Assembly: GCA_037013495.1 (NCBI GenBank)
Contig: CM072808.1
Location: 13,617,319 to 13,681,318 of the forward strand
Direction: 5' to 3'
Length of the DNA stretch: 64,000 nt
Source: Hippophae tibetana
Lineage: Eukaryota; Streptophyta; Magnoliopsida; Rosales; Elaeagnaceae
Of the stretch, positions 49,001 through 60,888 are shown piece after piece (position 1 is the stretch's first letter; each line of letters opens with the position of its first letter). The translations under genes were made by a program, and so were the position numbers. Below the pieces are notes generated by a model, which had not been told where the DNA came from, ran no database searches, and saw only the letters and a list, made by a program, of their open reading frames with translations.

Positions 49001-51533
49001 AAGTTCCTTTTGTTGTATGACTATGTAGTTGGAACATGAGTCTTTAAGAGCATGATTGACCAGTGATGGTGAGGTGTGAGGTTTATGGGTGGAAGGGATT
49101 GATGTAAAGATTGAAGTTTGTTAACCATAAAAATGTTTGATAGCCTTTTTATGTTATTATACGCATTTTCATTGTAAACAAGTTTATTTTGGTAGTATTT
49201 GTGATAGCATTTGTAAATAGCACTTTATTATTATTATTTTTGCATTGACCTCACACCTCTATTGACTTTCCTGAAGACATGCGTCTGATTTTGAATTTGG
49301 GATCATGAAAAAGCATTACCCTCGTAAAATATCCCAGTTTCAAAGACAATTTTGTTGACTTCATTTTACCATTTCGGTTGTCAATTTTTGTTGGCGACTC
49401 CTATTTCTCCGAGTGTGCAAAGGATGGTTGATATAGTTTCATAGCTTCCTTACCCCCACCAAAATTATTTGTTAATTATTCAGGAGGCCTTTGATTTTTA
49501 CCATTTCTGTTAAACGTTCTTGCTCTTACCATTTTGTTTTTGTTCATGTACAAGTTCTAATTTTGGTGCATGGACTCTGACTTCTGAATTTCATAAGTGT
49601 GTAGATGCAATTGCTTGGTGTACCGTTTCTGTTGATTCATTTTTACTTTTGCAGGTATTATGATGGTGTAGTTAATTCTTTTGATCCTGTTAAAAGGAGG
49701 CATAAGGTGAGATGCCAAGTAAAGAAATGGTCTCTTTTAATATACCCTTGCTTCTCATCAATACTCCCTCTTTTTTTTTAATCTCGGTCTGTGTGAGATG
49801 CTATTCTCTTCCACTAAGCTCTCATGTTATTGAATAAAATTGGGTGATCCAATATAATTAGTTGTGTTGTTTTTTTCATTGCCATTATTACAGGTTCTAT
49901 ACACTGATGGCGAGCAGGAAGACTTAAATCTCAGAAGGCAAAGATGGGAGATCATTGACCCCTCAGAAGGGGTAAGTGGCTGCTTGATTTGTTTTTTGCT
50001 AGCTTGGCTTTCCCAATGTTTAGGGTTTTGCTTAAATCTTCTCTTTACAGGAAGAGGAAACTGGTCGATTAAGTCCTCAAGATTCCAATGAAATGTAAGG
50101 ATTATGTAATTTTAATATTTTCTTTCCGATTGAGAAACTATGATTTCTTTGATTTGAAGTTTTCATAATTTGTGTTTCATTTTTAGAGATAATAATGATG
50201 CCTTATGCTAATGTTTTTAAAGAAGATTAAAAAACTCATCTTGGTTGCTTTTCTGCAGTGTTGAATCATCTGGTTTGTGAAGTTTTTGTTAATTGTTGAA
50301 ACCAATTGGTTGCTGTTGGAAAAGTCTTGTCATTATGCCTATCAGGATTGGCAATCGTGTCATATTTGTGTCATTATCCTGTCATTTTTTTTTGTTTTTG
50401 GTGTTGACACATTAGTAAATTTTGGTTAATTTTTTGGTCATCTTTTATTGATTTATAATAGTAAATAATAGAGGATCTTGTAATGTACAAAAGAGTTGGT
50501 GATTAATTCTCACTCTTTGTTGAGTAATAATTTCAGAAATTGCTTGCTACCCATATAACCAAGTATTTTTCCCCTTCTTATTCTAATTACGATTATTCTC
50601 CATATGGAGTAGGCGATTTGGGTGGACCAATTGATTCTCATTTCCCCCCTTCCTCATCAAAATCTGTTGCATGGTTCCAAGATTTAAGTCTAATACACAC
50701 AAGTGGTTTTCAGAATTTTAGGTTTCACATTGTTCTATAAACCATTTTGTTAAGCTCTTCTCATTGTAAATATTATACTTGTTGAACTTATTAGTAATCT
50801 TTTAACTTTATTTGGAGTAAACAGGCCCCTGAAGAAGAAATCGAAAACAAATTCTGATGTCAAAGGAGGAAAATTTGATGCTTCATCCAAAAGGTGTAGT
50901 TTTTTACTTCCTAGTTTCTGGTAGTTTTTTCATATATTTCTTATCATTCCAAGTGTAAATTTTAGGAGTGAAGGAGCCTCCTCCAGCAAATCCAAGGGTA
51001 CGACTGGTAAGTCTGGTGGCAAGTCTAAAGAGGGAATTAAAGTGGATGGTATATCCAAGGATGACTCCAAGTCTGTCAGAAAATCAGAGAATGAGACCAG
51101 TGGCAAATCCAAGGACCAGACTTCAAGAAGTGGTACCAATAAATCCGCTAATGTTGATAAGAAAACATTTAGCAAGTCTAAGAACACCGAAAACCAGGCT
51201 TCCAAGGAAATAATATCAAAAGATGAAACAAGAACGCCAGCCAAATCCAAGCAAGACATTGAGAAGGTAGGCAAGTCAACGCAAGGCACATCGAAGACAC
51301 CCTCCATATCCAAGGGAAAATCCCCCAAGAGTGGGGGGAAAACTAACGTTGATGGTATTGGCAAGGTTAAATCTGGTTCTTCAAAGATAAAAGAGAATGA
51401 GGAAGTGAAAGAAAACGTGTCTGATTCTGGAAAAATGCAAGAAAGTACAAAAGGAAAATCACCAAAATCACTAACAGGGCAGGGAAGTGAGGCCAAGTTG
51501 GGTAAGAAGCGGAAAAAGGGAGTAAAATGTTGA
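40228..51533 (+). CDS. PDS5C: Sister chromatid cohesion protein PDS5 homolog C-like
   Basis: PDS5 proteins bind the cohesin ring on chromatin and modulate sister-chromatid cohesion, DNA repair and transcription in the nucleus. My exons, joined in phase, are 40228-40329, 41299-41502, 41595-41776, 44567-44693, 44788-44982, 46044-46091, 46224-47834, 47944-48048, 48343-48416, 49655-49706, 49894-49971, 50051-50094, 50825-50893 and 50966-51533, giving about 1,152 residues. Residues 1-270 hold the HEAT-like region with CISEITRITAPDAPYDDD and SCVVMLDLECDAL, matching Arabidopsis PDS5C as I recall it. Residues 271-858 are a charged linker with five 58-residue repeats. Residues 870-922 form a Tudor domain (VGSKIKVWWPADK to RRQRWEIID), and the tail is lysine/serine-rich, ending in KKRKKG. 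Known PDS5C proteins are near 870 residues, so this one is long, mainly in the linker. All introns are GT-AG except intron 6, which appears GC-AG (46092-46223). Alternative splicing cannot be excluded. Confidence 0.93.
42290..42834 (+). mobile_element. LINE 3' end remnant in intron 3
   Basis: A plus-strand frame reads FGRPKKGIFLWRCGVITLLW and then RVLLERNRTIFDYKRRT, which resembles the C-terminal end of plant L1-type LINE proteins (the LLW...ERN.RIF motif that follows the reverse transcriptase and zinc-binding region). One stop codon follows RRT before the frame continues with DDLEEDFNTFWGSF. A 3' non-coding part ends in a short A tract at 42828-42834, as expected for a LINE tail. It is 5'-truncated, since only the protein's C-terminal tail is recognisable. 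It has the same orientation as the host gene. The start is approximate. Confidence 0.55.
43072..44119 (+). mobile_element. Non-autonomous Helitron in intron 3 of the PDS5C homolog
   Basis: The 5' end TCTTATATATTAAAAGCC matches the TC-starting, TATTAAAA-containing ends of plant Helitrons. The 3' end carries a perfect hairpin (CCATGCA, TT, TGCATGG at 44091-44106), then nine bases and the terminal CTAG (44116-44119). The element sits between A (43071) and T (44120), the Helitron host dinucleotide, with no target duplication. It is 1,048 bp with no ORF, so it depends on a RepHel protein supplied elsewhere. Internally it has three diverged copies of a 100-150 bp unit (from about 43160, 43330 and 43435), each with TAATAAATA(C/T)AT and ATTTTGTATAAT. 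Confidence 0.85.
44152..44443 (+). repeat. 146-bp perfect or near-perfect tandem duplication in intron 3
   Basis: The segment starting CTGTGTGGCTTAAATC at 44153 recurs at 44299, an offset of exactly 146 bp. I saw no difference between the copies other than the length of the closing T run. It lies about 120 bp before the acceptor of exon 4. Near identity implies a recent duplication. Confidence 0.9.
45971..46015 (+). repeat. (ATT)15 microsatellite in intron 5
   Basis: This is an uninterrupted run of 15 ATT units just 28 bases before the acceptor of exon 6. It is likely polymorphic. Confidence 0.95.
46341..47207 (+). repeat. Coding minisatellite: five 174-bp units in exon 7
   Basis: Units start at 46341, 46515, 46689, 46863 and 47037, each 174 bp (58 residues); the last is one codon shorter. 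Each encodes L(D)DSNSLKKQ, then ENSEDLKSS, then EPDILENENTSN, then QESEQSTKR.GKK. All keep the frame. The units form residues about 326-614 of the PDS5C-like protein. They look to be roughly 80-90% identical in DNA. Confidence 0.92.
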
Positions 51534-52401
51534 ACTTATCCTCTACTTGTTGCCCTAGTCTGGCTCCGCCTGTCAAAACACACGAGTTGGTTTTTTCCAC
51601 ATGGTTGCCAGATAGATGGTTCATAATACTGTTATATTAACAATTGGTGTAGTTTGTAGTGATTTTAGGGTTGATGTAGAATTCTTTTGTATGCTTTTAG
51701 AAGGAATCAGTGTTTATTTATCCGAAGGAACATGTAGAAAGCAATTGGGTTAACTTTTGCTGGACAGGTAGATCATGTCGTAGATGGCAGACCCAATCAC
51801 TAACCGTACGGTATCATTTTCTAGTCTAGGATTCCTTTTCCTCTTGATCGTGTTCGTAATTTATTTAATTTGCCCTTTTCTCTTGTTTTCAATGGTTAAT
51901 ATAAAACTTGTGAAGCCTCTAGTGATTTCTTCCCCACGAAGTAGTTTTGGAGCAATTGTTTGAATGGACCTATAATGGGTCAAAATGTCACGTTGCATTA
52001 CCAAGTCTTTTTCTCGACCATAATCTTTTTGCTTATTTTTAAATATCAACCTTTAACAAGTTTGCCTGTTTTTCCTTTCCTTTTTTAATACCCGTTCGAT
52101 CATTAGCTGTAATTTATTATAATCGGTCAAAAATCTGATTTATATGTCCCAAAGGAATGGCTTCGCTATCCTTTGCCATTTTTAAAGCAAATGTTCGTAC
52201 TTTCGAGTTCCTTCCGACTACAAGAACATCTTTTTGCCTGAAGCTTGTGTGTTATTTTTTTTAATAATAAATAAACCTTGTTGGGAGCAAAAGAAATATG
52301 AGTACTGATTGAAAGTTGAAACAGTCGATAATTATCCTTCTTTATATACGTTGTTCTTGTAATAACCGTTGATTACTGTTTTTTTTTTGGTATATAGTAA
52401 A
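51534..52401 (+). other. 3' flank and probable 3' UTR of the PDS5C homolog
   Basis: No ORF continues after the stop codon at 51531-51533. AT-rich sequence follows, and I could not pick one polyadenylation site; AATAAATAAA near 52265 is one candidate but is far from the stop. No other gene is seen. Confidence 0.4.
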
Positions 52402-52745
52402 TAGGGGTGTTCATAAACCGGTTCGAACCGGACCAAATCGTAAAATCGGACTGAATCGGACCGAGTCGAACGGTTTTATAAATCAAACGATTCGGTCTGA
52501 TTTGTATTAATTTTTAAACTGGTCGAACTGGTTTAATAATATATTAAAATTTTCATATTATTTTTCATTAAATGTATTAAAAAATCGAACCAAACCAAAC
52601 CTGATCGAACGGTTTTATAAATCAAATAGTTCGATCTGATCTGAGAATATAAACAATCCAATTTGATCTGAATAATATAAACGGTCTGATCCAATTAAAG
52701 TTTTTTAACCAAAATTGGACCGGACCAAACCGATGGATACTCCTA
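52402..52745. mobile_element. MITE-like element with short terminal inverted repeats
   Basis: It begins TAGGGGTGTTCAT and ends ATGGATACTCCTA, whose reverse complement TAGGAGTATCCAT matches the start at 10 of 13 bases. The interior is rich in AACCGGTT-, CGGACC- and TCGAACGG-type words that pair across the element, so it can fold back on itself. GGGGTGTTCA ends with CCGGTT-rich interiors are common in dispersed plant DNA-type repeats. No transposase is encoded. Confidence 0.5.
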
Positions 52746-53995
52746 ATAACAAGTAGTTACTAACTAGTCATCAAGATTGATGAAATAGCTAAGCTTTTTC
52801 TAAAAAAGAAATTAAAAAATTCATCATTGAATGGTTAACGTTACGAGAAATATGTTTAACATATCATCATAACAAGTAGTTGAATGTTATCATATTTTTA
52901 AATTTAAATTTAATGAGTAATTCATAAAATTAAGTAAAAAAGAAAAAAATATTTTTAATATTTGAATATGACTTATTAAGTAGACGTACTAAGTTGGTCA
53001 TTTAAACATTACTATTAGACAAGATTAAAATAAATTTACAAGGAAATAAGCAAAAGCATATTTTTGAAATGTGAAGGTAGTGAATAATCAATTAGTCAAT
53101 TTTAAAAAAAAAAAAACCTATAAAAGGTATAATGTCAATCGAATATGAATATATAGAGGATTTAAGGTAGAAAGTACAAGAAGAAACTAAACAATATCTC
53201 ATTAAATAAATAAATAAAATTAGAACGTGAAGCTTATATTTGACATGGAGTGATGGAACAAACAATATCAATTGCTGCTAAAGTATTTGTTCCACCATAA
53301 ATTAGAGCAAATTCTTATTTTTTTTTTTTAGCTCCTGGCAAGGATTGTGTATGTCGTTCATTTGAATCAAAATATTATACCACCCTTCAAATCATGGCAA
53401 GGATTATGTGTGTCAAATCATGGCAAGGACTCCGTACCCTATTTTTTATTTTTTTAATAAACTAAGTATTTGAAACAATTATTTTTTTCCTTAGCATAAA
53501 AGAATAATAATAATAAGATATTATAATAATAAATTGTTAGGTTTGTAGGAAAAACAATTGTTTAGGTTTGTAGGAAAATAATTGTTAGGAAAAAGCATAA
53601 TAAAATTTCGATCACTATTAGGTATAAGTTAACGGGGAACTTTAGAGACTAATACCAATGAATCTAATTCATCATTTATCCATAAAATAATTAAAATTAA
53701 TGGATTAATATTATAATAATTTTATAGTTTAAAATTTAAAATTAATTAATAATTTTTGTAAAAATCAAGTAAGTATGTATTCATTATTAGATGAAAATAA
53801 TTTAACAATAAAAATTGGTCAAATTTATACATTAAAAATATTGGTCCTAATCCTAACATTATGTTAATATAAGTTCATAAAAATATATTTATTATAACTT
53901 TGTAATAAATCACAATTGATGTGACACTTTATTATTGGTAAGTTCAATTAAGCTCATTGTATAATTATCATGAAAGTTGTAATTATGTTATAATT

Positions 53996-54040
<45 letters not shown>

Positions 54041-55619
54041 CAATTATTCTATATATCTAATTAAAAATATGCTTATTTCTTGGTATAAATGGTTTTAGCT
54101 TAATTACACAAGTGCAATAAAAGAATATCGTGTATCATTTAGGTACACACTTATTTCATCGTCAAAAATAATATATTGTGAAATGCACCTAATGTCTATT
54201 CACGTTTGTTGTCTTCTTCTTTGAAGTTTTCCCAAGTTTTGAGGTCTTTCTGTTTGTCTCTAGTTGTAACTTATATTTTATCTAAAATGATCAATTGTTC
54301 ACTTGTATGTTTGCTTATGATTTGGAAAGAGTTCTTGATAGCTCGATTGTTACGTCTTTAAAATTTCTTATTATTTCTCTTATTCCATCTTTCTTTAGCT
54401 AGACTTGACTTAATTCTATTGTTAATGGGTGGATTTATGGGTCAATTTCTAATTTTGACTATTTGATTAGTGGGATGATTGCCAAAGAGCAATAGATTGT
54501 CTTAACACGTATCAAAAAATGGGTATGTGAGATAGAAATAGAAATGATAGAAGTTTTAAATCATATTTATAGGAAAATGAAAAACTTTTTGATAAAATTT
54601 ATACTAATTTAAGGATATCTCTTAAAAATATTAGAACATTTTCAATTTTATTTAAATTAGGAAACAACAATATATTACAAGAAAATATTGAAAGATTTTT
54701 ACATAAACCATTTTACATAAGTCTCAACAATGTCTCCAAAATTACAGTATACAAAATGAATGTAACAAGATAAAAGTAAACATAATTTCTAGTTTTTCCT
54801 GAACATTGAATCATGAGTTGTCTTATCAAAACTTAATTTGGAAGGTAAGTAAGAAAATAGAGTGAGCTACGACTAGCTCAATAAGAGTTTACTCTAAGTA
54901 ATATCATAACAAATAATATGATGCATATTAATAAAACTCATGCATGATTTAGAAATAACATCATTAGTACAAATGATATAATGTGGGAAGAATTTTATTT
55001 ACAAAATCCAGTATACTTGTACTTCCTTATTTCCAAAATCGAGTAGAGTGTACATTTTAGGTATTCCAATATATGTTCATACAAGATAAATATGCCACAT
55101 CAAGTTAAAATCCATATGCATGCTATGGAATCTCCATATGTATTCATCAAACCGAAATATATGGGTACATGCACGATCAACCTTCGACCCCATGTATGGT
55201 CATATTCCAATATACATATGGCATATGTATTAGTCAACTTTGAAGTATGGGGGCAACCAACGTCCTCATCATATGGGTGGTTCACTCTGAGACACGTGGG
55301 GGTCCACCTATGAGGCCCATGTGTGGTCAAACTTTGAGACTCATATATGGACAAATGATGGAATTTTTATCTATATTTTCAAATGATGACAAAACATTTG
55401 AGTATGGATAAACTTTGAGATACATGTTAATACAATGTATACTTGTAGTCCATCAAAAATATTCTACTACAACTAGTATTTCATGGGCATCATACTCTCC
55501 AAGACATCCATTCAAGTATAACACTCCCCACAAAAATTTATTTCATGGTGCATGTATAAAATCCCAGATGGCATCCATTTTTCCTTTATTAATAAATATA
55601 TGATGCATGACATTTTGAT
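52746..55619. other. AT-rich intergenic DNA
   Basis: No gene is supported. Seen here are a thrice-repeated TCATGGCAAGGA-like phrase (about 53335-53430), an (AT)20 run (53999-54038), and from 55080 a stretch with repeated CATATG, CCCATGT and TTTGAGA words. The last may be the leader or inner part of the Ty3 fragment that follows. Confidence 0.4.
53999..54038. repeat. (AT)20 microsatellite
   Basis: This is an uninterrupted AT dinucleotide run of about 40 bases in intergenic DNA. Confidence 0.95.
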
Positions 55620-56065
55620 AAATCCATGAGTGGTCCACGGAATTTTGTGAGCCACCGGTGCCATTGCAATGCAATGCCCTCAAGATGGAAGGAGGCTAGC
55701 TGCACTCGTTGGTCTAGAGAAATGTTCGTAAATTCAAAGTATTACTCAACCTTATAAATCCACCTAGTAGGATCTTCTCTGGAAAACCTTGGAAATGATA
55801 ATTTTAGATTGGGCAATAGTTTTTCATTAGTTGATCGAGAGGTGTGTAGGTGTGAATGTATAGTTTCTTCTCGGGTAAAAGGATTGTCTTCTGGTAGGTT
55901 TCAAGTAGCGTGCAGGGCTTGCACCTCCGTAAGTAGGATTTGCATAGTGCTTCTGAATCGGTTGAATTCAATTTAATGGCGTGCTAGAGTCTCCAATACA
56001 TTATTATGGAACTCAACATTCAACTTACCCGGAGTATTCATACCGATCACCGGCTTTGATACCAC
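55620..56065 (-). pseudogene. Ty3 gag remnant, minus strand
   Basis: Read on the minus strand, frames between about 55680 and 55850 encode LKLSFPRFSREDPTRWIYKV and VQLASFHLEGIALQWHRWL, hallmarks of the gag of plant Ty3 elements (Reina/Tekay type). The fragment lies next to a matching primer site and LTR (56053-56396). It is broken and most of the element is absent. Confidence 0.65.
56053..56064 (-). other. Primer-binding site of the Ty3 fragment
   Basis: The minus strand reads TGGTATCAAAGC, close to the initiator tRNA-Met primer site TGGTATCAGAGC, one base from the LTR edge at 56066. Confidence 0.7.
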
Positions 56066-56396
56066 TGTTAGGGTTATTTTGCATAATTCTACAAAAGAGA
56101 ACGAAAGAGATAAGAGAGAAAAGAGAGCTGAGAAACAAGGGGATAATTGGGTTAATTTCTTCTTTTATTTATTCCAATCATTAGGGCTATATATAACCTT
56201 ACATTTTCTTGATTAAACGGAATAAAAAAGCTAAGGGAATGGCTCCAAAAATGCTAACGAACTCTGACACCTAACCTCTCTCAGTGGTTTCCTTGCACCC
56301 GTTTTGCACCTTCTTGCACTCAATTGTGCCCACCGTGTGCTGCATGTGTGCCAGCTACTATGTGCGAGTTCGCCTAATTCGGTTCTTCACATAACA
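56066..56396 (-). mobile_element. LTR of the minus-strand Ty3 fragment
   Basis: On the plus strand it runs from TGTTAGGG to CACATAACA, with TGTTA/TAACA inverted ends, 331 bp. A TATATATAA-like run on the minus strand (near 56190) may be its TATA box. It is the 5' LTR in element sense, and no partner LTR was found. A short LTR of this size would suit a Reina-type element. Confidence 0.7.
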
Positions 56397-56410
56397 ATAT
56401 ACTTCTTTAC

Positions 56411-58440
56411 TTGATTGAAGGATTGGGGTCTCGTAGTAGATCCTTTAAAACTAATATTAATATGAAGGAAACTTTGATGTCCATCAACATTTTTTATACT
56501 TTATTGGAATGGTATAAACATTCTTTGAATAAAGATGAGTTTTTTGATCAAACTCATAAGTATGAAGAAAATGAAGCAAGATTTCATTCCAAGAATGGTG
56601 GAAATTCAAGAAATAATATTTCTACTAGGTTAAAGAATAAATCAAGTGACAACGATAAGGTGATTCTAATCAATCTAAGTGGAATTTGAAAACTTTTTTA
56701 CACCAACAATCTTAGCCACATAGTAGTTCATCGTTAGTTAATATGTCAATTTAAGTGGGTATTAAGAAGTCTAAAAATGAACAACCAGTTTGTCAAGTCT
56801 ATGTGCTTGTTGGGAATGTTGCTCAAACTTGCTTTCTTTTAAGAGATCTTCTTAAGGATAAAGGTGTTAAACCTTTTGCATTGACTACAAAATTTGATGA
56901 GAACTCTTCTTTTTCTATTTCTCAATGTTCTTTATATTAGATATTGGTGCCAATCATCACATTAGATCTGAAGTTGATCAAGTGCCAATTTTTTCTCCTT
57001 AAACTAGAAATGAAGGTGTTTTCTAGGAAATGGTTCAAAAATTTCTATTTACAATACTAGTTATGGTTTCTTTTGCTAGTAATTCTAGCATACTTTTAAC
57101 TTATATGATTCATACTCCAAATGCTACCTCTAATCTAATATCTGTGAATAAGCTTTGTATACATAATGGGTCTCATTTGAATTTTATCCTAATGATTTTT
57201 GCATTAAGAATTTAATGTCCAAGAAGGTGAAGCTCCAAAGAGGTAATACAAATGACTAATAGTAGTAAGCATTAAGATTCTTTTGTTTCCAACTATGCTA
57301 AAGGATTTTAGGTTGTTTTAGAGACTTGGCATCACAAGTTATGTCATCTGAGCCTTGCTATTGCAAAGGTTTCTTTGTAAAGACATGATATCTCTCCTAA
57401 GTGTAGTTTATACTCTAATAAGATGTTATTTTGTAAGCATTTTGAATTGTCTAGGTCTCATAAGCTTCCTTTTGTGTTGATTTATGAAAGAATTTAACTC
57501 CTTTTGGATAAAGCCCTACCTGATACGGATATGAATGATAAATATTTTATTTCCATTGTTGACCATTATTCTTGATTACATGGATATATTGTTGCAAATT
57601 AAGGACCAAAATGCTTCTTTCTTTCTTCAATTTAAGTCCTTGGTTGAATGTTAGTTTGATAATAAGATAAAAGCTTTCATATAGATAATAATGGTGAATT
57701 TAAAATTTTTATTGTTGTTATTTAAAAATGTAGTGTTGTGCATAGATTTTCATGTCCCTATACCTCTAATCAAAATGGAGTTATTGGGTGTCATCGTGGC
57801 ATATTATTGAGAGGGGTCTTGCATTGTTATATTAAGCTAAAATGTATCTTGCATGTTGACCTTATGCAATGAGGAATGTAGTATTTTTATTGAACTGTTT
57901 ACCTACCAAAGATTTATCTAATCTATCACCTTTTGAATTACTTTATGGAAAATCAACTAGTTATGATTTTTTCAAGGCATTTGGATTTCAATATTTTCCT
58001 TGTTCTAATGTATTTCCATGGATATTTTTTAAATCAAAAGGTTTTTTTATGTCTTCGTGGGGCTATTGGCATAATTTAGGTTAGTTGACATGTGATGTTC
58101 AATGAATAATGCATTATGTATGCCTCTATGTTCACTGGTCCAACTGAGTGTGTGTCTCCACCTACCTTTATAATAACTATTCTAGATTATTTGCATACTG
58201 TACAACCCCTTGCCACTATTTTTGCATAATCAATTCCTACTTTTATGTGTGATCAACCTCTTTCTAGTTTCGTGCCTGATGTAACAACATATGATAAGTC
58301 ACCATCAACTTCTTATTTTGTGCTAACCTTAGTTTGTGTTCATGAAGCTCCTATGGCTATTTATCCACATGGTACTCGATGACTAGAACTTGATAGTGAT
58401 ATACTTTATTATTCCCCCAAGTAATGAGCTTGATTAATTA
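56411..58440 (+). pseudogene. Decayed Copia gag-pol fragment, plus strand
   Basis: Frames encode pieces of a Copia polyprotein: a gag-like stretch (56411-56689), a WHHKLCHLS-type pre-integrase motif near 57330, and an integrase piece with MRNVVFLLNCLPTKDLSNL and SPFELLYGKS (57869-58084). No LTRs were found for it. It is old and broken in many places. It lies opposite in orientation to the Copia element at 58490-63985. Confidence 0.6.
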
Positions 58441-58489
58441 GTTATGAGCCTTCTTTGTCTAGCACTGTATCTAGTTCAAACCCTACACC

Positions 58490-59054
58490 TTGATAGGCAC
58501 AACGGGTACAAATAAAATAAATTTAACAGAGTAAAATAATGACATCGTTAATTTTACGTGATTTACCCTTTAATTTAGGCTAAGTCCACAGGATAAACTC
58601 TAAAAAATATTTCTTCCACTAATAAAATTAATGGGTACAAAGTAAGAAGCAATACAAGAAATTGAGATAAACTCAAAATAATATTACACAAGTATTTTTC
58701 AAACTCACTATTTTTTCACTCCCCTTTTAGAAAAATATCCTAATATTTTTCTAAAATATTCTCTCCCACTCTCTTACATACACAACACTATTTGTCACTC
58801 CTCTTTGGCTTTGCTTTGCTTCTCTTCTTTTGGTGTGTTGGTGTGTCTCTCTAAGGAAAAAATATTGGCTATTTATAGAGAAAATTACCTATCCCTTATA
58901 TGGCCAAAAATTGGCCACATAACTAGCCAAATTTTAGCCACAAAAATATTTGATGCATTTGTCAAATGTGGTTGCACCTAACATTTTTTATTTTCAAATG
59001 TGGTTGTACCTAAAATATTTATTTTCTTCCCCTTCCATGTGGGCAGGATCTATA
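58490..59054 (-). mobile_element. Probable 3' LTR region of the minus-strand Copia
   Basis: This region lies just beyond the polypurine tract (59055-59070) in element sense. It contains a CTATAAATAGCC TATA-like motif on the minus strand (about 58867-58878). Exact edges could not be fixed because the other LTR is outside the window. Confidence 0.4.
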
Positions 59055-59070
59055 AATCTCCCCCTTCCTA
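59055..59070 (-). other. Polypurine tract of the minus-strand Copia
   Basis: The minus strand reads TAGGAAGGGGGAGATT, the usual form of the Copia polypurine tract, directly upstream of the LTR. Confidence 0.65.
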
Positions 59071-59099
59071 CTACATGGAGGGCTCCACCAATCAAGCAA

Positions 59100-60888
59100 C
59101 TAAATGACAATATTTAAAATTTTGTCTTGGAAGAATTTTTGTCAACATGTGTGATCTATTTTCCTTTCTATGGATCTTCTCAAGCTATAGTAGATTATTC
59201 TTCATTACATCCCTAATCCAATGATATTTCACATCAATATATTTTGATCTCAAATGAAAGGATGTATTCTTTCCAATGTGGATAGCACTTTAACGATCAC
59301 AAATTAACCGATAACTGTCTTATTGTAAACTAAGTTCTTTCAAGAACTTTTTCATCTATAGCAACTCTTTACATGCTTCTATTGGTGCTATTAACTCTGC
59401 TTCTGTAGTGGACAGTGAAATACATTTCTATAACTTTGAATGCCATGACACAATTCCCCCTACAAATGTAATCAGGTAACTTGAAGTGGATTTTCTGGAA
59501 TCCATATTGCCAACTATATCTACATCTATGTATCCAACTAACACAGGTTTATCATTTACAAAATATAGGCATATTTTGGAAGAACCTCAAAGATACCTGA
59601 AAATCCATTTCATTGTAGCTCAATGTTCCTTTCTAGAATTTGAAAGGAATCTACTCATAATTCCAACTGTATAAGCAATATTTGGCCGTGTACAAACCAT
59701 GGCATACATTAGACTTCCAACTACTGAAACATATGGAACCTTTTCCATCTCTTTCTTCTTTTTGTCTGTAGAAAGGTTCTGCTTAGAACTTAGCTTAAAG
59801 TGATTAGCAAAAGGATAACTAATCGCTTTAGCCATGTCCATATGAAATCTCTGAAGTACTTCTCGATGTACTTTTCCTATGACAACCATAATTTCTTGGC
59901 GCTTTTGTCTCTATTAATACTCATGCGAAGAATCTACTTTGTTGGCCCCAAGTCTTTCATGGAAAAAGACTTACCCAACTGCTTTTTCAAGTTGTTGATT
60001 CTAGAAATATTTTGGCCAACAATCAGCATATCATCCACAAAGAGAAAAAAGAATAATTAAATCATCATCAAAAAGTTTCTGCACAAAAATACAATGGTTT
60101 GAAGTAGTCTTTTTATAGTCTTGCTCCCCCATAACAGACTCAAACTTCTTGTACCATTGTCTCGGTGCCTATTTTAATTCGTAGAGGCTTTTCTTAAATT
60201 TACAATCATAATCCTCTTTTCCATTTTTCTTGAAACCCTCTGGATGTTCCATGTATATCTCTTCTTCCAAGTCACCATATAGAAAGGCAATTTTGACATC
60301 CATTTGCTCAACCTTCAGGTCAAGACTTACTACTAACCCAGTACAGTACGGATGGCTATCATTTTCATAATTAGTTAGAAAATATAGTCAAAATCAACTT
60401 CTTTTCTTTGGCTGAATCCCTTGACAACCAATATGGCTTTGTATCGTAGATTGGAACTGTGTTTTTCATGCTTCATCTTGAACACCCATTTATTTTTCAA
60501 AGCTCTATTCCCTTTGGGTAGCTTCATTAGCTCAAAAGTTTTGTTCTCATGCAAGGACTTCATCTCATCTTGCATGGCTTCAATCCATTTTTGTTTGGAT
60601 TCTTTATCCATGGCTTCCTCATAAATCTCAAGTTCTCTCCCATCAGTAAAAGTTACATACTCATATAGAGGATATGTGGTAGAGGTTTGTCTCGATCTAC
60701 CATTTCTTCTCCATGGAATAGAAGAAGCCATAGATGTTGGTGTTGGATAATCCCTCATCTTTATAACTAACTTCTATGATAGCATCATCTTCATCAGGTG
60801 GATAAACATGGTCTTCATCTCCAACTTGTCTTGGCACTGATGTTAGAGGAATTAATTCCAAATCTGATGAGTCACCATTGGAACTAGG
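59100..60888 (-). pseudogene. Copia pol remnant: reverse transcriptase and RNase H
   Basis: On the minus strand, 60375-60758 encodes the reverse-transcriptase start with KQKWIEAMQDEMKSLHENKT and KNKWVFKMKHEKH. The frame at 59620-59889 encodes its end with VVGSLMYAMVCTRPNIAYTV. An LSTTEAELIA motif near 59400 marks RNase H. These are close to Tork/Tnt1-type Copia elements. It is broken by several changes and by the solo LTR at 60889. Confidence 0.8.

Noticed and set aside
50930-51496. A 188-codon ORF on the minus strand
   Set aside because: It is antisense to the lysine/serine-rich last exon of the PDS5C homolog, whose codon bias leaves the opposite strand open.
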